Source of the DNA: Spinellus fusiger
Taxonomy: Eukaryota > Mucoromycota > Mucoromycetes > Mucorales > Phycomycetaceae
DNA length: 64,000 nt
Direction: 5' to 3'
NCBI GenBank assembly: GCA_025094145.1
Contig: JALLLS010000015.1
Location: 1-64,000 of the forward strand
In this document: in pieces, positions 12,001 to 24,362 of the stretch
Position numbering within the stretch: position 1 is the first letter of the stretch
How the letters are laid out: every line of letters begins with the position of its first letter
Notes under the pieces: generated by a model
Databases searched by the model: none
What the model was told of the DNA's origin: nothing
What the model saw: only the letters and a program-made list of their open reading frames with translations
Made by a program: the position numbers and the translations under genes

Positions 12001-15000
12001 GATTCTGATAGTTTGAGTGATCCTATGAGGCAACAGCTTTATTGGCTTCTACTGATTCCTCAAATTCACAGCGTTCAGATTTACTTTTATTCAAAATTAC
12101 AACAATCCGTCAACCGTTCTGAGATTATCAGAGTCACTAAAACTATGGTCAATGAAGTTCTTGATAGGACCAATAAGATTGTCTTACTTCAGTGTATGCA
12201 TGAAACACGTACTTGCAGGTATTGTACATTTATTATTCCACAGACATAATTATTGACTTTGAATATTTTAGCAAATATCTACTCGTCCCAGATAGTACTA
12301 GTTCAAAACAGCAATACTCTTCCGATGATTTCTCTGATGATGATGGGTCAACAGGAAGGTCAGGGTCTAGAGATAATCTTGTAGAAATTCTATCTACTTC
12401 TGGCGAAGAAACTACATTTACGCCGCCAAAGAAATTTCAGCCAGGTCAATTCGGATGTGATATTCTCTATACCAAACTATTTCCACTCTACTGGCGTCTG
12501 CAACCAAACTCAGCACTCAATACACTTGCTAATGATGTGATGCAGCCGTTTGCCGTGAAAAACAGGCCAAACATGTTTGTCTGCATGCGAGACAATATTG
12601 TTGTCTACTGCTTTTTATCCGAAACTACATCTACACATTACATACATGACTCTGATCTTTCGCTTGAACCCGACAACCCCATTATTGCCCGCCCTTCATC
12701 TCCTTATGGTTCACTTATTCCTCTTGTCAATAACGATGCACTCAGCTCTTCACATACCCGCAACCAGCATATAAGTTTTACTCAAGGAAAGTTGTCTCCT
12801 CCTGGTAGTATTTCGAGTGAAAAGATGAGTCTTAAAACATCAAGTCCTGGAAAACAAGACAGCAACCTTTCGCCTAATGCTAAGCGAGGTTTAAAATCAT
12901 ACGAGACTCGTGAACTTGTTTTAGAAGTACATGGTGTAGAGCTGCCTACTTGGATTTCTGAAGAACTAGTAGACATGCTTGAAAATAGACTAACTACACA
13001 AATCACACTGAAGGAGGTTCAGCAATTTTTAACTCGAAATCCTACATCAAAGTTATCAAGAGCGGTATATATTATATATTATTATTGCATTTTCTAATTT
13101 TTGACATTTGACATAGGATATTGAATTTATTCTTCCCATTGAAAAAGCACCCACTGGAAGTCACATTGTACGAATTCCTGACTTAATTGCCAATCCAATT
13201 CATTTCTTAAATACGGTACGACAAAACCTGTTGGCTGGACCATTGCGTGTTATAAGCGGATCAGACCTCCATTATATTTTCAAGCGTCACTGTATATTAA
13301 GATATGGTGGAAGTTCTAACTTTACCAACTGGCAGGCCAGAGATAGCAAGTAAGTCTTGTATTCTATAAGCTAACACCACTTGAAACTAATTATTGTGTG
13401 TGTATCAAGAAACGATGCAGACAGCATTGATCCTACCTCAGGAGAATTCTGCTTTTATTATAGCTGTTCGAGTAGAACTCCTGGTATATGCACACCATTT
13501 GAACTAAGCGTTGGACAGGGAGTTGCAGGAATTATCATGTGTCTACTTGATAGTAAATGCACCCCCACTTCCTATCTGCCTAACAAAGAAGATACCACTA
13601 AAAATCTTGATTCAACCACCCTCCATTCTTGTCTTGAAGATAAACTCATAGATGATCTAGAGACTAAAAGTGAATATAAGCTTGGAATTACTATATGGAC
13701 GGTGGGTCAAATTAATGCAGAATATCTCTTTGAGCATGTATATTCCTGTCTAAAGCAAAGTATATGCGATTACATTGTTGAAAGATCGATTACCCTTGTA
13801 TCACAAGATTCTTCCATTGTAGAAAGGCGTGCAGACATGAACTTGAGCGAAGATAATTACTCGATTCAGACCATCATACAACCTTTTTGCAACGTTTTAG
13901 AAAATGCCATTGAGTGGAAAAGCCCCACTGTCAAAGAATTTTCAAGATCAGCCTCTTTGGCACCTTGGTGTATAGAAGATATACTGCTACACCTTGATTC
14001 TGAACTCACCGAGCAGCATATGCTCCTGAAGCCTACTGTTGCTCGAGCCACACTCTCTTCTGACCTGTATGAGACAAATAAGATCATTGGTGAATACGAA
14101 GCATGCGATCTGTATTCACCTACACTGTTTATGAATCGAGAGCAAAGAAATACATCACAGAACTATCGCTATTTACTTATCAGTGGAATTCCCGAGCTAA
14201 ACCGTGTAGTCTCATCAAGCTCTATCCCAACTCGTCGACAAAGTGTGGATAGCGAGAGATCACAGAAAACATATTTCAGACCTTCTCTTGGAAGAGGAAT
14301 GGTAGACGATGAAAGTCTACGCAAAGAAGCAATTCTTAGAAGAGATGATCTAAGTGTTAATAGCCGACATGATTCTATGGCTTCTGGTGCCTCCAAGTCA
14401 AATCCAATGCTATTTTCAAAACACAAAAATGGATACAAGGATCTACCATATCGACACTGTTTCTTGATGATATTAATTGATGTGAATACAGTCAAGGCAT
14501 ACGCATACAATTGTACTGACACATTCTCAGACCAGTTTTATCATACCCTATCGCGTATACTGATACAAAAAGAATCGAGAGTCTCAGTACTAAACAATGT
14601 GCTTCATCAAAAAATGGGACTTTTTCATCATACAGTAACTGTGTCTAATATTCTTACAAACTCTGAAAAACTAACAGCCTCCATCGTGTCTGTTCCCACC
14701 ACACCACACCATCAATATCACAGAGCATCCATGTCGCCAGGCATTGCCAACATTGCCCGCCTAGCACAGATGGACCCCCAGTCTCGTTCAGCTAGTAGTA
14801 GCTCCCTTCCACAGCTCCATATGGAGGAAATACCTGAAAAAGCGGATGTCAGTTTTGGAAGTTTAAAACAGTTGATAACAAACACATTCTCGGCTCGTAA
14901 CTTGACTGGAAATGACAGACGTGGACAGGCTTCTTGTGATGTCGACTATGAGACCAGCCCAAGCATCTACGATGTTCAAGATGTATCCAAACCCCACAAA

Positions 15001-17022
15001 CTACCAAAATCAGAAACAATGGACACGGTCTATATGGCTGTAAGAATTGCAGACGTCAATGCTGTATTAAGAGATCATTATGCAGAATCAACAGCAAATT
15101 ATGAGCATGCTCGTAACAGAGACTATCTTATCAGACATGGAGAGCCTTTCCTTAACCTATACCTTCGAAGATCTCAAATACAAGCAGCTCATACAAAAGC
15201 ATTCAAAGTGTATACAAAATGGGCTGATCGTTACTCTAATGGAGCAAAGCCTAAAGAGTTGGAGATGATGACTGCTGCTGAATTAAAGACTATATTGAAA
15301 TCCTCGCGCCTTCTTCATTTCTGTCGCACACCGTTGTTCATTGGAAATGGAGTGTCATTTGAAACAGAGAATATTGATATGATCAATCCACAGTTGTTTG
15401 GGGAAATAACCCAGTCAAAAACAGCAGATATAACAGCATGGTTTGAAAAAATGGCTCAATGTTTTATGACAGAATACAGTGCTTATCTGGAAGGCATCGG
15501 GATGCATCTCATTGTCAATGGTCCTTTGAACAGTCAAAGTGAAGAGCTTGAAACATGCTTGTCTCGTTTCAAATCATCAGATACCTACACAGTTCTATCT
15601 CCAGTGATATACCTTCTTCAAGTCTTCCAGGGTGGCACCATTATGTGTGAAGCAAGATTAACAGACGGATTTGCTTTTGTAACATTATACACACTTCATC
15701 GTCGCTATGGTCGCTTTACCCAATCACCCTATACCCATGAAAGGAATGAAATACGCAGTGCAAGCTTCAAGGCTTTTACAGAAGAATGTGGCCGAGTGAA
15801 ACAAAGAATTCATGTTTCATCCTTTGTGTTTGATTTCCATCTACGATACCTACAGAAGTGCTTGGATGCTATAGACAAAATCCCATCAAGTGTGGATATC
15901 ATGAGCATCATTCAAAGTGCTGTGTCTGTATATGAAAAGCCCACTCGTTATGCACGCAATAGAGTTATGCACGGTGTCTATGAGCTTGATACAGTGAATG
16001 GTATGGCTAACTTACTGCCGTCCATTCTACGCAGTGCCTCACAACTTGGTCTCAGACCTCTCAACCTTGATAAGAAGCTAGTGGCTTGTTTCTCCTCATC
16101 AAATGACTTGTCTTTTGACGATGACCATAACCTATCTACCTCTACTCAGTCTGCTTTCCGATACACCCTTATCATATCAGCTGTAGACGCTCTGTCTTCT
16201 CGATCAACAAACAGCAAACCTATTACAGTCGATAGAGCAGGGTCACTCAATTCTACACGTCATATGAGCGTAGAAAATAAGGACATAGCGTTCGAGAATA
16301 CAGTATTACACTATTACATACTGGTTGTTTATCGAGAGATGGACAATGCCTCCGATGCTACGGACAAGGGATCGTCATGGTCAAAAGTTCTTAGGGAAAA
16401 ATCCAACTACTCTTCTGACAGTTTAAATGAAGTAATGCAGCCTACCAATCACACTCTGGGTGATATAGTAGAACAGGCCAAACGAAAAATAGATACTCTG
16501 GTGAAAAAGGTATGTCTATTGTATTGTATTGATGAAATGGTCCTATAATAAAGCTAATTACTTAAATTATAGGCTATTATTGCCTGTCATCGTGATGAAG
16601 ATTGGAGTAAAATCTATCGAGCTGTCAATATGAAACGGAATCATGAAAACCACCAAGAATTGATTCGTTTATCCCAAGGCTTTGATTCTTTGACATTAGA
16701 GGATGTAGATCTGTCCTTTGGGAAGTTCTTGAAACTGAACTTACGATGGGACGATGTATTGAATACCTTGAAGAAGTTCTATCCTATGATAGCAGGAGAA
16801 TTCCAAGTCCAAAACACACGACATCTTTTACTGTTTATGCCCAACGCAGTAATGAACTACTTTGTACATTTTGAATACCAGGCTGATACCAAATCCATTT
16901 CTGTACGTACCAACAGCAAGGAATCCCGAAAGAAAGAGGGCAAATTGGATGAAATAGAAAAGACCTTTGTTATTCATCTTGCCAATACTCTGTCCTATTA
17001 CACATGGAAAAACACACACTAG
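6020..17022 (+). CDS. SZT2: SZT2-like KICSTOR subunit, large multi-exon gene
   Basis: Homologue of SZT2, the scaffold subunit of KICSTOR, which in animals brings GATOR1 to the lysosome and restrains TORC1 when amino acids are scarce. My exons are 6020-6301, 6343-6432, 6509-9250, 9306-10789, 10844-11350, 11445-12218, 12272-13064, 13117-13349, 13410-16509 and 16573-17022. Every junction keeps frame, giving 3484 aa, close to the 3.4 kb-residue length known for vertebrate SZT2. The N-terminus shows the family's VWA-like signature (KVFILDLSSSLATID, later FEPLLHLTVIAE and LRAGLLALNLQPLGGKPSIV followed by LITDGVV). Charged low-complexity inserts and serine-rich segments lie between conserved blocks. 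The first ATG used is at 6020; an upstream non-coding exon cannot be excluded. S. cerevisiae and S. pombe are not known to have SZT2, so its presence here is informative. I am confident of family, less so of exons 1-2. Confidence 0.88.
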
Positions 17023-17171
17023 ACGGCTGCATTAAAGCCTAATTTTCCTGTATTGATTCTGCATAAACCAATAAACATGAAAATAATAAACTCTTATGTA
17101 TGAATTACACTTGAAAAAGTTACAAGTTGAAATAATCACTGTAAAAGAAAGAGATCTCTGTGAGGAGACTG

Positions 17172-18699
17172 ATGGCTGAACAGGTCACAGTGGCTGAGAT
17201 ACTTGAAATACATTCTTCTTGGTTGAGGTGCAGGCAAAAAGAAGTTATGCTGAGAAACACTTTCCAACCTGGACAGAAGCTCCCCTCTGTGTACAAACAG
17301 TGCATAATACCTCTAGCCTCATATCTACACACAACAACTACTGCCAATTTACCACGAAATGTAATAAATACAAAGGATAAACCCTTGATGCCTACTGCTC
17401 TTTGGGGTTCTTTTCAACGCTTGAAGCCTGCATCTTTTGCAGAGATCGATGTACGAAAGATGAACCGCCTTTCAGTACCTGAAGCTATTATTCAGCCCCA
17501 TTATGCTGAACATGGAACTTCGTCTTTATGGAAGCCGGATATACCTATAAATACACCCGAAGATATAGTGGGGCTTCGAAAGGCATGTCGTTTGGCAAAT
17601 GCCATTCTATACCTTAGTCAAGAGATGTGCATGGTTCGTTCTCAGAGGGTTATAGTCTTGAAGAAATATTAGAATTTATAATGGCTATGTTGTTATGCAC
17701 TCTCTTTAGCCTGGAACAACAACAAAGAGTATTGATAGGGCATTACATGATGCTATTATTGCACAGGGTGCTTATCCTTCCCCACTCAATTATTCTGGGT
17801 TCCCAAAAAGCATATGTACTTCTGTCAATAATGTGATTGCTCATGGTATACCGGACGAGTGAGTTTATACATAAATAGTCTATACTTCATTATGACTCTT
17901 TAACAATATATACTTCTTGACTCAGCCGACCATTACAGGAGGGTGATATTATAAATGTAGACGTTACTGTGAGTAGAAAAAACGCCCTACCAACTGGATA
18001 CAAATATAAAACTAGGTCTATCTCAATGGATATCATGGTGATACATCTGCCACTTTTCTCGTGGGCCAAGTAGATGATAATGGAAGATCACTTGTTGAAT
18101 GTACACGAGAAAGTCTCGAGAAGGCCATACAGATATGTAAACCAGGCGTTCCATTCAAAGAGATTGGAAAAGCAATATGGTATTATATTTCATCATTTGC
18201 TTCTTTTTTTTTCCTTCTCTTCCTCAAGACTAGTTATCTGATTGAATTCTTCTATAGTGAACATGCTCATGGGCAAGGATATTCTGTATCCAACGAATTG
18301 TCTGGACATGGTATTGGTAAAGAATTCCATTGTTATCCATTGATTCTTCATCACAGTAAGTAACATTCTATTGCTACTATATTTTGTAAAGATGTCTTGG
18401 ATTTCTCATTCTTTTTAAAAAAACAAAAACAAAAACAAAAACAAAGTAAATGAAGAGGAAGGTGTTATGTTACCTGGAATGGCATTTACTATTGAACCTG
18501 TTCTTTGTCAAGGCTCTCCAATGGGTGTCATGTGGCCTGACAATTGGACAATCTCTACTGTGGATGGTGGAAGAAGTGCACAATTTGAGCATACGGTAAC
18601 TTGAATTTTTAGCACAATGACATTATATTAGACCTATTTAACATATGTATCACTGTATAGGTCTTTATTACAGAGAATGGTGTCGAAGTTCTTACCTGA
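17172..18699 (+). CDS. Type I methionine aminopeptidase (MetAP1/MAP1D-like)
   Basis: Removes the initiator methionine from nascent proteins. Exons are 17172-17633, 17710-17858, 17926-17968, 18016-18179, 18258-18355, 18447-18595 and 18661-18699, giving 367 aa with consistent phases. All five metal ligands of the family are visible in order: Asp in IINVDVT, Asp in YHGDTSATF, His in [10 protein letters not shown], Glu in FTIEPVL and Glu in QFEHTVF. The conserved block [20 protein letters not shown] precedes them. There is no MYND-type zinc finger, and the N-terminal extension of about 100 residues resembles an organelle presequence if translation starts at the internal Met near 17250 (MLRNTFQPG), which suggests a mitochondrial MAP1D-like enzyme. 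An apparent frameshift after LSQEMCM is resolved by a 76-nt intron (17634-17709). The gene starts only about 150 bp downstream of the SZT2-like stop, on the same strand. Confidence 0.9.
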
Positions 18700-19542
18700 T
18701 GCAATATTGATAAATACCCAAAGAAATCTATACGTAAATTGAGCACCACACTAGCAATCAATTATACTTCAATAGAGTGGTTTTTCTTTTTTCTAAATAA
18801 ATAAATAAAAATAAAAATAAAAATAAAAAACTTCCTGTTTGACGATTGCAAGTAAATAGCAATCATTTTAGAGTAGTGTCCCAATCCATAGAGTTCGTAA
18901 TTATCGAAAAAGTAAATTTATAATAGATAAATTTATTAATTAATTTTCACTTTGTTATTTTCATTAATTGTGCTGTATTGTATTACATTTCAAAGTGTTT
19001 TTATTTTATTATCATTTTCTTGGTATTCTTGTTGATGTTGGTAAAAGACAAAATAGAAGAAGAAAAGCAGTAATAACTAGCAATTACAATGATCTAAGCA
19101 TATCCATTAAGCAGGAGACATGCCTGGCATTTGAAATAGAACATCCTTCTTCCTTTGGTCAGTGTATAATAAGCAAAGGTACCAGTAAAGAATCTTGAGG
19201 TAAGATAAATACAAATGAAATCATTCTCCAGAGAAGCAAATGATTCTGATTTTGGTATAATTTAATAGTGTCTTTATTCAGTGCTACTTACTTCAGTTAT
19301 AGAATTTTCATGTAAAAACACTTGCATCTTATGACAATTCAATAGAATAATAAGAAATATTCATTTTATTATGTTGATTTGAAGGATTGTTCCTATATAT
19401 TTAATAAAGATATAAAAGTGAAATATGTACTTGGACCATCCCCAGTGTGTCTTGTGGCCCTGAGAATAGACATGGTTTTCTAATATAGTCACCACCATCT
19501 CACATTGAATTCAGCTCATTCTTTAATTGTGAGATTTACTGG
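18700..19542. other. AT-rich spacer, nothing recognised
   Basis: Contains short A-rich tracts (AAATAAAAATAAAA near 18800) just after the methionine aminopeptidase stop, probably its 3' end region. A 76-codon open frame at 18968-19198 has no recognisable motif and I do not call it. Confidence 0.5.
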
Positions 19543-19564
19543 TGTATTATAGTATTTTTTGAGT
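19543..19564. repeat. Left copy of the putative LINE target-site duplication
   Basis: TGTATTATAGTATTTT followed by TTGAGT nearly repeats 21336-21355 on the other side of the LINE, with a 2-nt T-run length difference. The repeated sequence includes the first bases of the terminal repeat of the neighbouring Tc1/mariner element, so it marks insertion of the LINE into that repeat. Confidence 0.75.
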
Positions 19565-21335
19565 CGTCATATTCCTCTTACAGTCCGTCCCATGTCACTG
19601 TTACGTGGGCTCCTGTGAATTGTTTGTTGTATGCTGATGATGTGGCTCTTATGGGCTGCCCAGAAGATATACATCGAATGCTGGCACTTGCCAAATTTCA
19701 CTCAACCCTCATTGGCTACAAATGGAGTCCCTCCAAATATGAAGTACTCAATGCCCCAGTCAATGTGCCGTTTTATCTCTATGGCAACGAGCTTCCAAAC
19801 TGTGATACTTTCAAGTACCTTGGTATCCCCTTTTCACGTCAAGGTATTAACCAAGACACACTTTTATCACACTCACAAGTCAAGGCAATTGCAGTAATGC
19901 AAAAGCTGAGAGGAATGGGTGTAAACATGTATGGCTTTGGGATTACAGCAGCCCTAAGAGCGTATACTGTTTTTGCTCGGCCTATCCTTGAGTATGGGTT
20001 GGCTATTTGTAATGTCAATAGACTAGGCATCCGCTCGCTACAAATCTGTCAGTCTGCTTGTCTGAGACTTTGTCTTGCTAGATCTGCTACTGCTAGGTTT
20101 GGAACGATCCAGGTTGCCCAATTAGCTGCCCTCCCTAACATATACTCTCGTTTTCTTTATCTGCAAGCCAAATTTGTTGAGCGCGTAGCTACCCTTCCTG
20201 AAGACACCCTCCTCTGGTGCCTTGTTCTGCAGCTAGAAGCACCCCAGAGTAAAGCCAAATGGATTAAGCTACGTGGCAATGTACTCTGGCAAAATGCTCA
20301 AAGAATAGGACGGGCTCACAACCCTCCTAAATATCCATTAAAGTTAGCTTATCTTGAACGTCTTCAAAGTGAAATTACTAGTCTAGTACGTGGAAAGAAT
20401 CTGCTGGTGACGGTAGCCCGTAGACTATGTAGACCTGTTTGGGATCCAATTCTTCTACTACCGTGTATGCACAAAGAAAGACATCGTCTACTAAAATGGA
20501 GGATTGCTTGGTTACCACCAACACCTTCAGTGCCTTGCCAATGTGGTCACCCTTTGGCTAACAGGGACCACTTTCTCACTTGAACATTCGTTGATTGTGA
20601 ACGCTCCACGTTCTTGTTCTTCCTAGTTCCTGTCCCACCACAAGACATTCATCCCATTGATTATTGTCTAAATCTTTTGCCGCGTACGGTTAATTCCTTT
20701 TGTTAAATGGCGAAATCTCTGGCCCGGTTTGTTAATACTACTGCAAGCCATTGATTGAGCCACGTCTACTCGAGACTTTAAGGTAGAGCCATCAGCTGGT
20801 AGCTTGCTCATTGAGGCTGCTGATGGGTGTGTTGAGCAGGAATGCCAACGGGGCCATAGAGTGCAAAGACTCCCTCAGCAACAGACGCTGTATTCTCACT
20901 TTTCCTCCGATCTCTCCTCTACCACTCATTCCTAACCCGTTTAGCAAAGCCAGAAACTGTTAGTATGGTTGCTGTATTTGTGTCCTCAGGATTGTCTGAG
21001 TTGCTCTAAGTATCTCTCGTTGGATTTCGAATCACCACAGGATGACGGTTAGCTTTTTTGGTGTCCTGATTTCCTTGTTGACTTTATGGCCTTTTGGATC
21101 TCTATTCATAATTCTCATTTTACCATCATTTCTCATTTTTCATCATTTTTTCCCTCATTGAAGTTTTGTATTTCTCTTGTCCTTCTGTTTCCCATTCATT
21201 TGCATTATTATTTTTTCACTTTTGTATCTGAAGTGTTTCTATGTTTATTCTTATTTTTCAAACAATCTCATAGGGTGGCTAATATGCCCAATGCGCGAAT
21301 AGCAACCAACACCCATAAATAAAAATACTTTGAAC
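19565..21335 (+). mobile_element. 5'-truncated non-LTR retrotransposon (LINE)
   Basis: Remnant of a LINE. A single open frame from about 19615 to 20583 begins just before reverse-transcriptase motif C (LLYADDVALMG) and continues through the thumb-like region (KYLGIPFSRQG, ARPILEYGLAICN) to a C-terminal Cys/His segment beginning PCQCGHPLANRDHFLT, as in many fungal LINE ORF2 proteins. The frame stops just before the final Cys expected of the zinc-knuckle-like motif. About 750 bp of decayed 3' sequence follows and ends in an A-rich tail (CATAAATAAAAATAC). Everything upstream of motif C (endonuclease, RT motifs A-B) is missing, typical of incomplete target-primed reverse transcription. Flanking near-identical 20-22 bp sequences support an insertion into the adjacent mariner element. 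Confidence 0.88.
19615..20583 (+). pseudogene. Reverse transcriptase C-terminal fragment of the LINE
   Basis: 322 codons are open, including the catalytic YADD box, but the fragment has no start and lacks motifs A and B, so it cannot encode an active enzyme. The TGA at 20581 falls inside the Cys/His motif, a probable inactivating mutation. Basic C-terminal region (KERHRLLKWRIAWLP) and Cys/His segment as expected for LINE ORF2 ends. Confidence 0.85.
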
Positions 21336-21355
21336 TGTATTATAGTATTTTGAGT
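21336..21355. repeat. Right copy of the putative LINE target-site duplication
   Basis: TGTATTATAGTATTTTGAGT mirrors 19543-19564 and runs directly into the intact remainder of the mariner terminal repeat, showing which element was the target. Confidence 0.75.
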
Positions 21356-22538
21356 TAAAGTTCAGATAACTTTGTTTTTTTTTGGATGAAAATAAATATA
21401 TTTTCAGACTCTTTGTCTTGACTAAATTCGAACAAACACATACAGATATTCATATTTATATGGAAAGAAATTCAGAGTTTTGGCTTAGTCAGTTTAGACT
21501 AAAGCTAAGAAATATAGGGCAAACTATTTAAAAAGAATGGAATCAAAAGCAAAACCTGATGTTTCTTGTGACAATACGAAATTAGGGGTAGAACATATGT
21601 TATGTTTGATTGAGCAAGTGGATAGTAATATTTGCATCATCAACAGTGATGCAAAAAGAGCTACTTTGTTACCATTTCAGCAGTAAGAAGCCATATGGTA
21701 AAGCACTGTAAGTTTTCTCTTAAAAACATCAGACTGTATAATCTTGAAAGGGATTCTGGGAGAACAATCAAATTACGATTTGAGTTGATTACTGTTCGGA
21801 AGGCTACAGGTGTAGACTATACGACAGATTGTGTTTTTTATATAGACAAATCTGGTTTCAATACTTATTAGACAAAAGGTCATGACTAGTCCAAACTAGT
21901 CAAAATATGCTTTTACCAAGGTCCTCAAAGATTGAGGTGTCAATGGATCTATTATTGGTTGCATTTCTGCTTGAGGAAGTTCAAACCTTTGTAAAGTAGA
22001 TCCACTCAAGCCGATCAATGTAATAAAGATTGAAAAGATATTCTCTCTGCCTAACAATAAGAAGAAATGATAAAGAGTAGAAATGAAGCACTAAAAAGAA
22101 GAGTTAACAAGGGTACGATTGCCTTTCATGTTGTGAGATTCATTGAACAAACTATGGCTATATTGGATCACCAGGGAGAACACAGTGTCTACATTGTCAT
22201 GGATAACTACAGAAGTCATCACTCAGACTTCATTACTGAAAGCATAAAAAACACAGATACAAGCCCTTATTTATGCTGTCTTATTCACTTTTCTTAAATC
22301 CCATTGAAGAATGTTGGTCAAAAGTCAATTTTTACATTAAAAAAGGACATCTTTTGACAGAGAAAAGATCAATTGACCCCAAGGATATGAGCTGCTTGTA
22401 AACCCGTCTCTGTAGAAGATTACCAAGGATGAATTAGGCATTTAATAAGCTTTTTGGGACCGCTGCCTGGCTAAAGAGCATCTTTTCTGAATAGTGTCCA
22501 AAAAAAAACAGTCGTCTGAACTTTAACTCAAAATACTG
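21343..22538 (+). mobile_element. Dead Tc1/mariner-superfamily element with about 45-bp terminal inverted repeats
   Basis: Left end TAGTATTTTGAGTTAAAGTT and the reverse complement of the right end CAGTATTTTGAGTTAAAGTT match over roughly 45 bp, including a following T-run and GGA. TA dinucleotides at 21341-21342 and 22539-22540 are the expected target duplication. The interior, about 1.1 kb, holds transposase debris on the plus strand: YIDKSGFN near 21842 (first Asp region), IVMDNYRSHHSDF at about 22195 (second Asp) and LNPIEECWSKVNF at about 22299 (Glu of the triad). Frame changes and stops separate these blocks. The left end is interrupted by the LINE to its left. Confidence 0.88.
21560..22400 (+). 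pseudogene. Broken DDE transposase of the mariner element
   Basis: DDE_3-type catalytic blocks (D in YIDKSGFN, D in VMDNYRSHH, E in LNPIEECW) survive in different frames. No continuous frame exceeds 76 codons. Confidence 0.75.
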
Positions 22539-22540
22539 TA

Positions 22541-24362
22541 CTGCGAACACTAGTACAAAAGAACAATAAGATTGCTACATGTTGAGATGAATGTACATCC
22601 TAATAATAATAATAATAAACATCTATTTATCTTTGAATATATATATATTTATATTTATAAAAAAAAGTCAATAAAGACAGCTGTGCTCTATATTTGTTAA
22701 AATAAAAAAATAAAACAAGTTCATCAAAGAATGGCTTTTATTTTGCATCGCTTTCTCTATATCATACATCTTTCGTAATGGTCACAGGTCAAGTAAACAA
22801 TGAAATCACAAGGAATTAAAGTAAGAACAAAAGAAGATGACAAAGATTCTTTTACAGTATATTATATTTTTGTATTCTTATACCACAAACATACTATCAT
22901 TGATGTATAAATATATAATAATAAAAGAGAGAGAGAAAGAATAACTTTTAAGAATAACTTCATTCCTTCAGAATTTGATTTACTATGACTATAACTATTT
23001 TAAAATAAAAATAAAAATAAAGAAGTAACTAAAATATATAGTAATCGAATACTTTTCTTAGATCAATGTAACGATATTATCCTCTGGGTTGACATGAGTA
23101 GAAAGAAAGTCATATTTAAAATTGTTAAGGATACCAAGTAAGATAACTAAAACTTAACTGAGAACTGTGTACTATGAACTAAGGCCACACAAAGATGGGA
23201 AAAATAAAATGAGGCTATACTAGTTGTTGGTGGCTTTCTGAGAACCCAAAAACCTATATTGCATGTCGTTCCTAAAGCAATCTTCGTTGCCTCCACTCCG
23301 ACCTCCAATGTGGCATTGCTCTCAAGAGCCACGCTTTTATTCTCCTATAAATAAAAATAAAAAATCTATCTTTACTACTTTATATCTTTCTAAGCTACGT
23401 AATGATATTCTATTTTCTTCTTTCATAAGGGTGGGCGATGTTTAACATGGAGTGTCAGAAAAAACTTTTCCACCAAGGGCGGGTTACTACCACATTATCG
23501 GTCCTCGTTTCAGCAACTTCAGGATTAATAAATAAAAAAAATAAAAAAAAGGCTATTGGTATACCCATAAATATCACTACTAATGCTAACGAATTGATAG
23601 AATAATGACAATAATAAATCAGAAATCATAAAATATAATTTACTGTATTCTTTTGTAATAATAATAATAATAATAGTAGTAGTAGTATGATCATCATCTG
23701 AATACCAAAAAGTCGGTTGTCTCGATAATAATAAATAAATACCTTGAACTGTGTCAAAAGAAGGCTTGAAGTTCATTTTTCAAGTACCTTTTCTTGCGTT
23801 AGTCATGGAGAACTAAGACATGGAAATATTTAAATGATTCCGAGATAAAAATGGGCAAACTTTGGTTGAGTTTTAGTTTTATATTATTGTGAATCAATGA
23901 TACACAGGATTCTTTCTATTAAAAACCAATTGACTTAATGGGATGGTGGGATAAATACCTTGATATTCACACACGATTGAATAAAGAATGGCCAATGAAC
24001 AATTGATCTTTACTTCTTTTGTTACAATCGTTAGCAGCTCATATCAAAGCCATTCTCTAAACAAGAGTATTTAATTGTGTTTTGGATTTCTTCGTGCCTT
24101 TTTTAAAAAATAGGCTGAGCTTAAATTTACTAAAAGAGAGAGGTTGTTAAGACAAGACTGATTGACTAAAGACTAGTTTATTTCCAGAAGTATTATCATA
24201 AAGAACTCTCAGATGTGAAGTTATCTTCATTTAAAAGTACATATAAAGAGTATTCTTTTATTTATAGGGCTATTTATTTATTCTCTTTATTCTTATTTCT
24301 TCCTTTTTCTCTCTCTTCATACTTTCTTCAATTCTCCTTGCCTGCACTTTCTCGGTTCATCA
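22541..24362. other. Spacer upstream of the nucleoside hydrolase gene
   Basis: Mostly AT-rich with TAA, TATA and AAATAAAAA tracts (22599-22700, 23648-23680). A less AT-rich island at about 23230-23520 contains a short minus-strand frame without recognisable motifs; it may be a decayed repeat or gene fragment. No gene is supported. Confidence 0.5.

Noticed and set aside
17600..17710. Apparent frameshift in the methionine aminopeptidase
   Set aside because: A GTTCGT donor at 17634 and TTTAG acceptor at 17709 restore frame and give a family-like [12 protein letters not shown] segment.
18968..19198. 76-codon plus-strand frame after the aminopeptidase gene
   Set aside because: No motif, no clear start context, and AT-rich flanks.
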